Positions 1 to 5,112 of a DNA stretch of 6,361 nucleotides are shown here, in pieces (position 1 is the first letter of the stretch; every line of letters starts with the position of its first letter). Origin of the DNA: Cyanobacteria bacterium M_surface_7_m2_037 (lineage in GTDB: Bacteria > Cyanobacteriota > Cyanobacteriia > PCC-6307 > Cyanobiaceae); assembly GCA_016882585.1 (NCBI GenBank), contig VGPP01000099.1, positions 1 through 6,361 of the forward strand. Reading direction: 5' to 3'. Position numbers and translations under genes: made by a program. The notes below the pieces were generated by a model, which was not told the origin of the DNA, ran no database searches, and was given only the letters and a program-made list of their open reading frames with translations.

Positions 1-500
1 TGTGTTTTTCCAGCACCTGCGCGATGGCGGTGAAGTATCTGCGGCCGGATGCCCTCAAGGGCTCCAACGCCGACGACACCTACCTGCACACCCTGCGCCG
101 CTACGGCGACACCACCTCAGCCCAGGCTCAGATCCAGGCCTGCGCTGATTACGGGGTGATCGCCCAGTACCGCACCAACGGCGATCGCGCCTTCCTGGAG
201 GCTGAATTGAAGGCCGGCTATCCCGTGGGTACGGGCTTTCTGCACCACGGGCCCTCCTCGGCTCCCCGCGGTGGCGGCCACTGGATCCTGGCGGTGGGGT
301 TTGAGCCAGGCGCCGGAATCTTTAATGATCCCTACGGCGAACTCGACAACATCAATGGCGGCTATGTGCGGGTGGGATCCGGCGGCCACAACGTGGCCTA
401 CAGCTGGCGCCACTGGCTGCCGCGCTGGGAGGTGGAGGGCACCGGCAGCGGCTGGCTGATGACCTTCAGACGCTCGGATGGTCTGTCGCCATCTGCTTGA
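1..500 (+). CDS. C39-like cysteine peptidase, 5'-truncated by window edge
   Basis: The reading frame is open to the left edge. The first full codons (from position 3) read CFSSTCAM, so the ATG at 24 is internal and the true start lies outside the window. The fragment resembles the C39-like peptidase family (Peptidase_C39_2 type), known from cyanobacteria and phages and often tied to cell-wall or peptide cleavage. The Cys at 3-5 lies seven residues before a Met, as around the family's catalytic Cys. The catalytic His would be in GGGHW (His codon 279-281), followed by an Asn-Asp pair in FNDPYG (324-329). A Tyr/Trp-rich tail (YSWRHWLPRW) closes the domain. No membrane segment is visible. The missing N-terminus may hold the oxyanion Gln, a signal peptide or a wall-binding domain. 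The substrate is unknown. The last 35 bp overlap prxQ on the other strand. I am fairly sure of the family and unsure of the function. Confidence 0.75.
   Translation, partial: CFSSTCAMAVKYLRPDALKGSNADDTYLHTLRRYGDTTSAQAQIQACADYGVIAQYRTNGDRAFLEAELKAGYPVGTGFLHHGPSSAPRGGGHWILAVGFEPGAGIFNDPYGELDNINGGYVRVGSGGHNVAYSWRHWLPRWEVEGTGSGWLMTFRRSDGLSPSA
181..188. repeat. HIP1 palindrome GCGATCGC
   Basis: A perfect copy of the highly iterated palindrome GCGATCGC, which is over-represented in many cyanobacterial genomes. It lies inside the peptidase coding region. It is weak support for a cyanobacterial origin and has no known local function. Confidence 0.6.
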
Positions 501-1038
501 GGCTGGCGAGCACCTCCTGGCTATGGCCGCTGGGCCGCACCGCCACCCACGTTTCCCGCAGTACGCCCTGGGGATCGATCAGGAAGGTGTGGCGCTGCGA
601 GAAGGGCGCAATCCAGCTGCCATAGGCCTTGCTCACGGATCCACCTGGATCGGAGAGCAGCGGGTAGGCCAGCGCCTCACTGCCGCAGAACTCGGCGTGG
701 GATTCAGCGCTATCGGCACTGATGCCCACCACCTCAGCACCGGCCTGATGAAACGCCTCGAGATCGCGCTGGAAGCCGCGCGCCTCGATCGTGCAACCTT
801 CGGTGAAATCGCGCGGATAGAAGTAGAGCACCAGCCAGCGGCCGGCAAAGTCGCTGAGGCTGCGCTGGGCAGCTTCAGCCTCGCCAGCGGTGCCGGGCAC
901 CACGCCCTGCAGGCTGAAATCGGGAGCGGGTTGATCAAGGGCGGGTAGAACCCCTCCAAGGCAAAGGGCCTGCCGGGGTAATCCCAGCAGGCCCAGTGCG
1001 GCGATGGAGAGTCCGCTCAGAAGCTGGCGGCGCTGCAT
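466..1038 (-). CDS. prxQ: Exported peroxiredoxin of the PrxQ/BCP family
   Basis: A thiol peroxidase of 190 residues that would reduce H2O2 and organic hydroperoxides using thioredoxin-type donors. The peroxidatic site is in YPRDFTEGCT: Thr79-x-x-Cys82, with the conserved Arg in QRHTF (Arg149). The resolving Cys that E. coli-type BCP carries five residues later is Arg87 here (CTIEAR). A second Cys lies 36 residues after Cys82 (Cys118, in AEFCGS), the spacing I recall for PrxQ proteins whose resolving Cys sits in helix alpha-3. The N-terminus (MQRRQLLSG, then a hydrophobic stretch to about residue 20 and PRQA) looks like a Tat-type signal with twin Arg at 3-4, so the enzyme probably acts in the periplasm or thylakoid lumen. 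Cys26 does not fit a good lipobox (Leu at -1). The ATG at 1036-1038 is used because the signal begins there; no good Shine-Dalgarno is seen. It starts 18 nt after rpmB and is probably co-transcribed with it. Confidence 0.92.
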   Translation of the reverse strand: MQRRQLLSGLSIAALGLLGLPRQALCLGGVLPALDQPAPDFSLQGVVPGTAGEAEAAQRSLSDFAGRWLVLYFYPRDFTEGCTIEARGFQRDLEAFHQAGAEVVGISADSAESHAEFCGSEALAYPLLSDPGGSVSKAYGSWIAPFSQRHTFLIDPQGVLRETWVAVRPSGHSQEVLASLKQMATDHPSV

Positions 1039-1056
1039 CGTTGGATCCGGATGTAA

Positions 1057-1293
1057 TCAGATCTTGGCCAGGTTGATACCCAGCTCTTTGGCGTAGGCAC
1101 CCAGACCTTTCTTCTGGATGGTCTTGAGGGCGCGGGTCGACACGCGCAGCTTCACGAAGCGGTTGCCCTCGGCCCACCAGAGGCGGCGCTCTTGGAGGTT
1201 CACCTGCTGGAGCTTCTTCGTCCGCACGTGGGAGTGGGACACGGCCATGCCGTTGTTGGCGCGCTTGCCGGTGAGTTGGCAGACCCGGGACAT
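1057..1293 (-). CDS. rpmB: 50S ribosomal protein bL28
   Basis: A 78-residue basic protein of the 50S subunit and the full usual length for bL28. Recognisable parts are the start MSRVCQLTGKR, the VSHSHVRTKK segment near residue 20, then NRFVKLRVSTRAL and the C-terminal GLGAYAKELG. It has a single Cys near the N-terminus (CQLT), so it looks like a form without a zinc-binding Cys set. A 16-residue in-frame extension would begin at TTG 1339-1341, but the family starts at the ATG at 1291-1293, which I use. No strong Shine-Dalgarno precedes this ATG. It follows mscS by 60 bp, the largest gap in the minus-strand run, and precedes prxQ by 18 nt. Confidence 0.97.
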   Translation of the reverse strand: MSRVCQLTGKRANNGMAVSHSHVRTKKLQQVNLQERRLWWAEGNRFVKLRVSTRALKTIQKKGLGAYAKELGINLAKI

Positions 1294-1353
1294 GACCGAC
1301 CGTTCAAAGGATGTTGACGACTCGACTCCGCTTGGAGCCAAGGCAAAAGCTTA
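1294..1353 (-). other. 60-bp gap between mscS and rpmB, candidate rpmB promoter region
   Basis: This is the longest non-coding interval in the window. Directly after the mscS TGA comes an in-frame TAA (1351-1353), making tandem stops. The gap contains only weak inverted repeats (for example CTTG-GCTC-CAAG) with no T-tract, so I see no convincing intrinsic terminator. I see no clear -10/-35 pair either. A promoter for rpmB here is plausible because a ribosomal protein would need strong expression of its own, but that is inference from position only. Confidence 0.3.
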
Positions 1354-2388
1354 TCAGTTGGGCTTCTCCCCCACCATTTGAAGGGTTCGGGTGGGGAAGG
1401 CGAACGCAATGCCCTCCTGGTTGAAACGGCGCACGATCTCCAGATTGATGCGTTGCTGCACATCCATCGCCCGGTTGAAATCGTTGGTTGGCACGTAATA
1501 CACCAGCTCGAAATCCAGGCTGCTGTCGTTGAAGCTCACAAAATGGCAGCGATCGAAGCTCGCATCGGCCCCGGCCTTCACGATGGTTTCGATCAGCGCA
1601 GGGATGCTCTCCAGCTGCTCCACCGGCGTGTCGTAACAGACCCCAAGCCGCACGATCAACCGGCGGCGCTGCATCTCGCCGAAATTCGCCACCACAGCGC
1701 CCGTGAGTGAGCTGTTGCTCATCACCACCGCCTCCCCGTTCACGCTGCGCAGGCGGGTGCTGCGCACACCCACTTTTTCCACGGTGCCCCACACCTGGCC
1801 CACCTGGATCAGCTGGCCCGGTTGGAAGGGTTTATCCAGCAGGATCGTGATGTATTCAAAAAACTGCGACACCGGTTCCTTCAGCGCCAGGCCGGCGCCG
1901 ATGCCACCGGCGCTGAGCAGCGCCCAGATCGCGGCCATCTGCACCCCGATGTTCTGCAGATAGAACACCGCCCCCACGCACCACACCAGGGCTTTGAGCA
2001 TGGGGGCCAGGGAGCGGATCAAATTGGCCACGTCCGCGTCGCCGGCGTGCTGCGCCCAGCGCTGCAGCAGCCGCAGACCGATGCGGTTCACCAGCCGCAT
2101 GATCAGCACCACCAGGATCAGCTTGGCCAGGCCGAACACCACCCGGTCGCTGCTGGCATTCGTGGGCAGGATCTGCCAGGCCAGGCTGGCGCTGAGCACC
2201 CAGGCCACCGGTGGGATCGTGTCCACCAGCACCGTTGCCACCAAGGCCTCACTGTCGACGCTGTTGTGGCGGGTGAGCCTGCGGTAAGCGCGCTGCACAA
2301 GCTTGGCCAGCAGGATCCCCAGCAGGCCGCCACCCCCCACCATCAGCAAGGCTGGAAGAACCGTGGTGATTGGCATCGGCATGGCCAT
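1354..2388 (-). CDS. MscS-family mechanosensitive ion channel
   Basis: A membrane channel of about 344 residues expected to open under membrane tension and release solutes on hypo-osmotic shock. Hydrophobic segments lie near 7-29, 56-73, 83-105, 129-147 and 150-170, so it has more membrane helices than the three of E. coli MscS. The last is the Gly/Ala-rich pore helix (LLSAGGIGAGLALKEP). After it come the conserved DKPFQPGQ, a beta-domain (about 187-239: VGQVWGTVEKVGVRSTRLRS, VVMSNSSLTG) and a C-terminal alpha/beta domain ending just after GIAFAFPT. No extra regulatory domain follows. Against E. coli MscS the constriction leucines 105/109 correspond to Ile163 and Leu167, and the hinge Gly113 is replaced in a Glu171-Pro172 pair. 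ATGs at 2386-2388, 2380-2382 and 2374-2376 are all possible starts and none has a clear Shine-Dalgarno; a TTG at 2389-2391 is less likely. The gene begins 11 nt after ggtA ends. Family certain, exact start not. Confidence 0.93.
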   Translation of the reverse strand: MAMPMPITTVLPALLMVGGGGLLGILLAKLVQRAYRRLTRHNSVDSEALVATVLVDTIPPVAWVLSASLAWQILPTNASSDRVVFGLAKLILVVLIMRLVNRIGLRLLQRWAQHAGDADVANLIRSLAPMLKALVWCVGAVFYLQNIGVQMAAIWALLSAGGIGAGLALKEPVSQFFEYITILLDKPFQPGQLIQVGQVWGTVEKVGVRSTRLRSVNGEAVVMSNSSLTGAVVANFGEMQRRRLIVRLGVCYDTPVEQLESIPALIETIVKAGADASFDRCHFVSFNDSSLDFELVYYVPTNDFNRAMDVQQRINLEIVRRFNQEGIAFAFPTRTLQMVGEKPN

Positions 2389-2399
2389 CAAGGGAGTGT

Positions 2400-3446
2400 T
2401 CAGGCGGTGTGCGGGTCGCTCGAGCCTGGCAGCCGTTCGCCGCTGCGGGCGTGAAACCGCAGGGCCTGAGCCTTGGGCCAGCGCACCTGCAGCGTGTCGC
2501 TGGTGAAGGCCTCGCTGCTCAGCACCTTGAGGGTGCCCTGGCCGGGGCAGTGCACATGGCTGATCACCCGATCACCTAGCCATTCGCGATGGCTGAGCTG
2601 CCCCTCGAGGGCCTCCCACCCCGCAGGCACCGGGCTGCCTGCGTTGGCCAGCTCCAGCAGCTCGGGTCGCAAGCCGAGCTGCAGATCGCCGCGCTCGATC
2701 AGGTTGATCGATGGACTGCCCAGAAAGGTCGCCACAAACCGGTTGGCGGGATCGCGGTACAGCGTTTCAGCGCTGCCCAGCTGCTGCAGCCGGCCGTTGC
2801 GCAGCACGGCGATCCGATCTGCCAGGCCCATGGCCTCGTGTTGATCGTGGGTGACATACACCACCGGAACGCCGGTGCTGCGCAGCAGCGTGCGCAACTC
2901 GGCGCGCAGGTTGTCGCGCAGCTGGGCATCGAGATTGCTCATGGGCTCATCCAGCAGAAAGAGCGCTGGCCGCCGGATCAGGGCTCGCGCCAGAGCCACC
3001 CGTTGGCGCTGCCCGCCTGAGAGCTCCGCAGGCTTGCGCTGCCGCTGCTCCTGCAGCTGCATCAGAGCCAGCACCTGATCGAGCTCACGCTTGATCTCCG
3101 CGCGGGCCATCCCCCGCAGCTCCATGCCGAGGCTGAGGTTGCGCTCCACGCTGAGGTGAGGAAACAGTGCGTAGCTCTGGAACACCATCGCCACCTGCCG
3201 CTGCGCCGGCGGCAACGTTGTGATCGAGCGGCCTCCCAGCCGGATGTCCCCAGAACTGACGGGATCCAGGCCCGCGATCAGCCGCAGGGTGCTGCTTTTG
3301 CCACAGCCACTCGGGCCCAGCAGCGCCAGGATTTCTCCCGGCGCCACCTGCAGGCTGAGCTGATCCACCAGCGTGTGGTTGCCCACCCGGCGGCTGAGCC
3401 CATGCAGCTCCAAGCCGTTGAAGCCCGTAGCCCCGGAGTTGGTCAT
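2400..3446 (-). CDS. ggtA: ABC transporter ATP-binding subunit, compatible-solute importer
   Basis: A 348-residue cytoplasmic ATPase of the MalK/UgpC (CUT1) class that powers the GgtCD permease. All nucleotide-binding motifs are intact: Walker A GPSGCGKSS (44-52), Q-loop Gln90 in MVFQSYALFP, signature LSGGQRQ (142-148), Walker B LFLLDEP (162-168), D-loop NLDA (171-174) and switch His200 (YVTHDQ). The C-terminal part from about 250 (LGLRPELL, then a beta-rich stretch) is a TOBE-type domain, slightly shorter than in typical MalK. The ATG at 3444-3446 overlaps the ggtD stop as ATGA, suggesting translational coupling. The Ggt assignment rests on its operon with ggtBCD; by sequence alone it could serve any sugar importer of this class. 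In Synechocystis 6803 ggtA is known to be unlinked from ggtBCD, unlike here. Confidence 0.85.
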   Translation of the reverse strand: MTNSGATGFNGLELHGLSRRVGNHTLVDQLSLQVAPGEILALLGPSGCGKSSTLRLIAGLDPVSSGDIRLGGRSITTLPPAQRQVAMVFQSYALFPHLSVERNLSLGMELRGMARAEIKRELDQVLALMQLQEQRQRKPAELSGGQRQRVALARALIRRPALFLLDEPMSNLDAQLRDNLRAELRTLLRSTGVPVVYVTHDQHEAMGLADRIAVLRNGRLQQLGSAETLYRDPANRFVATFLGSPSINLIERGDLQLGLRPELLELANAGSPVPAGWEALEGQLSHREWLGDRVISHVHCPGQGTLKVLSSEAFTSDTLQVRWPKAQALRFHARSGERLPGSSDPHTA

Positions 3447-4234
3447 CCTTTGATCGCTCCCTGGGTGAGGCCGCTGATGATCTGGCGCTGGAACAGGAGC
3501 ATCAGCAGGATCAGGGGTGCACTGCCGAGCACCGTTGCAGCAGCGAAGGCTCCGTAGGGAATGGTGTACACCGAGGAGCCGGCGATGCGGGCCATGGCCG
3601 GCGCCAGGGTGAGCAGATCGCTGCGGCTCAACCAGGTGAGGGCGATCGGGTATTCGTTCCAGCTGAACAGGAACACCAGCAAGCCGCTACTGGCGATCGC
3701 CGGTGCCATCAGTGGCAGCAGGATCCAGCGCAACCGTTGCCAGAGCCCCATCCCCTCGATCAGGGCTGCTTCCTCCAGCTCGATCGGGATGTCGGCAAAG
3801 GCTGCGGTCAGCAGCAGGATGGCCAACGGCAGACACAAACCCGCATAGGGAAGGCTGAGCGCCAGCAGTTGGTTGGCCAGATGCCAGTCGCGGGCGAGCT
3901 CCAGCAGGGCCAGGAACAGCAGCACCGCCGGAAAGGCGGCGGCCGCCGCCACCAGTGCGGTGAGAGCCCGGGCTTGTCGCCGGCCAAGGCGGCTGAGTGC
4001 ATAGGCGCAGGGCACCGCCAGAGCCAGGGTGAGGGCCGTGCTGCTTGCCCCCACCACCACGCTGTTGAGCAGGGTGGTGAGGAAGGGTGGATCGCTCTGC
4101 AGCAACTGCCGGTAGTGCTCCAGGGTCCACCCTCCGGTGCCCATGCCACTCAGGGCTTCGTTGGGTCGCAGGGAGGAATAGAGCTGCCAGAGCATCGGCC
4201 CCAGGCTCCACAGCAGCAGGAGCATCCGGGCCAT
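3443..4234 (-). CDS. ggtD: ABC transporter permease, second subunit (MalG-like)
   Basis: A 263-residue inner-membrane permease of the CUT1 sugar-importer class (MalG/UgpE side). About six hydrophobic segments are visible, near 4-22, 56-80, 90-113, 125-146, 178-198 and 228-250. The cytoplasmic coupling loop that contacts the ATPase is clear: EEAALIEGMG, then ILLP, at about 154-178. It would form the translocation path with GgtC. The start is the ATG at 4232-4234, which overlaps the ggtC stop as TGATG. It has a good Shine-Dalgarno (GGGGAG) eight nucleotides upstream. An upstream in-frame TTG at 4292-4294 would add 20 non-hydrophobic residues buried inside ggtC and is rejected. The stop overlaps the ggtA start. 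Role as permease is certain; substrate is inferred from the operon. Confidence 0.87.
   Translation of the reverse strand: MARMLLLLWSLGPMLWQLYSSLRPNEALSGMGTGGWTLEHYRQLLQSDPPFLTTLLNSVVVGASSTALTLALAVPCAYALSRLGRRQARALTALVAAAAAFPAVLLFLALLELARDWHLANQLLALSLPYAGLCLPLAILLLTAAFADIPIELEEAALIEGMGLWQRLRWILLPLMAPAIASSGLLVFLFSWNEYPIALTWLSRSDLLTLAPAMARIAGSSVYTIPYGAFAAATVLGSAPLILLMLLFQRQIISGLTQGAIKG
3447..3462 (-). promoter_or_regulatory. Ribosome binding region of ggtA
   Basis: On the minus strand AGGGAG (3457-3462) stands 10 nt before the ggtA ATG, and AAAGG touches the ATG. Both lie within the last codons of ggtD. With the 4-bp ATGA overlap this favours re-initiation by ribosomes finishing ggtD. Confidence 0.5.
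3693..3700. repeat. HIP1 palindrome GCGATCGC
   Basis: A second perfect GCGATCGC, here in the extended form GGCGATCGCC, inside ggtD. Two copies in about 6 kb is more than expected by chance for a GC-rich sequence and agrees with a cyanobacterial host. Confidence 0.6.
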
Positions 4235-5112
4235 CAGCGCAGCTCCCCCTGCAGGCGGCTGCTCCACCGCCACACCAGTGCCGCCGTGCCGCAAAGCAGC
4301 AGCAGGATCGCGAAGGAGCCCAGGAGCAGCGTGGCGCTGTAGCCGAAATCGAGAAAGCGCATCGCGTTCAGATAGGCGTAGAGCGCCAGGCTTTCGGTGC
4401 TGCCGGCCGGGCCACCACCGGTGAGCACCTGGATCAGGTCGAACACACCAAGGGCCTGGGCCAGGCGAAACAGCACGGCGATCAGGAGATAGGGCGTGAG
4501 CAGCGGCAGGGTGATCCGCCGCAGGCTCTGCCAGGCGGTGGCTCCCTCAAGAGCAGCCGCTTCATACAGATCACTGGGGATCGTTTGCAGACCGGCCAAC
4601 AACAGCAGCGCCACAAACGGTGTGGTCTTCCAGGTGTCAGCGCCCACCGCGGCCAGCCAGGTGATGTTCGGATTGGAGAGAAACGGCATGGCCCCCAGCC
4701 CCAGCACGGCCAAGAGTTGGTTGATGGGGCCATAGGGATCGTTGAAGATCCAGCGCCAGCCCAGGGCCATCACCGTGGTGGGCAGGGCCCAGGGCAACAG
4801 GCTGATCGTGCGCAGCAGGCTGCGACCGCACAAGGGTTGATGCAGCAGCAGAGCCACGGCCAGCCCAAGCAGCATCTCCAGGCTCACGGATGCTGCGCTG
4901 AAGCGCAGCGTTTGCCAGGTGTCCTGCCAGAAACGGCCGTCGTTCCAGAGCCGCAGCCACTGCTGCGCGCCGATCGGCACCGGCTTCAGACCGGTGAGCA
5001 CACTCTGCGCCTGGGTACTCAGCCAGAGGTAGTGCATCAAGGGCGCCGCGAAGATCGCCAGCAACAGCGCCAGCGCTGGTGCCATCAGCAGCCACAGGCG
5101 CCAACGCCTCAT
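4234..5112 (-). CDS. ggtC: ABC transporter permease, first subunit (MalF/UgpA-like)
   Basis: A 292-residue inner-membrane permease of the CUT1 class (UgpA-like half). The N-terminus MRRWRLWLLMAP followed by a hydrophobic stretch is a first membrane segment with positive residues on the inside. Further segments lie near 72-92, 100-122, 150-173, 200-222 and 258-282. The coupling-loop motif that docks on the ATPase is at about 184-206 (YEAAALEGA, then ITLPLLTP). Other family marks are WRWIFND (119-125) and the GGGP stretch (232-235). The ATG at 5110-5112 overlaps the ggtB stop as ATGA and has GGAGG six nucleotides upstream, which fixes the start. It pairs with GgtD; its stop overlaps the ggtD start by one base. 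Confidence 0.87.
   Translation of the reverse strand: MRRWRLWLLMAPALALLLAIFAAPLMHYLWLSTQAQSVLTGLKPVPIGAQQWLRLWNDGRFWQDTWQTLRFSAASVSLEMLLGLAVALLLHQPLCGRSLLRTISLLPWALPTTVMALGWRWIFNDPYGPINQLLAVLGLGAMPFLSNPNITWLAAVGADTWKTTPFVALLLLAGLQTIPSDLYEAAALEGATAWQSLRRITLPLLTPYLLIAVLFRLAQALGVFDLIQVLTGGGPAGSTESLALYAYLNAMRFLDFGYSATLLLGSFAILLLLCGTAALVWRWSSRLQGELR
4235..4249 (-). promoter_or_regulatory. Ribosome binding site of ggtD
   Basis: GGGGAG on the minus strand (4243-4248) lies eight nucleotides before the ATG at 4232-4234 and within the last codons of ggtC. It decides the ggtD start against the upstream TTG at 4292-4294. Confidence 0.6.

Noticed and set aside
384..398. Perfect inverted repeat with 6-bp arms (GGCCAC/GTGGCC) and 3-nt loop, about 70 nt past the prxQ stop
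   Set aside because: No T-tract follows on either strand, it sits inside coding sequence, and such short GC-rich hairpins are common by chance, so I do not call it a terminator.
478..948. 156-residue + strand open frame opposite prxQ
   Set aside because: Lies wholly antisense to a well-supported peroxiredoxin gene and has no recognisable domain.
1294..1341. TTG-initiated 16-residue N-terminal extension of bL28
   Set aside because: bL28 proteins begin at the MSRVCQ-type start; the extension is unlike the family and lacks a ribosome binding site.
1822..2454. 210-residue + strand open frame opposite mscS
   Set aside because: Gln/His/Ala-rich shadow of the membrane segments of MscS, without motif or ribosome binding site.
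3737..4342. 201-residue + strand open frame opposite ggtD
   Set aside because: Low-complexity Gln/Gly-rich shadow of Leu/Ala-rich permease codons.
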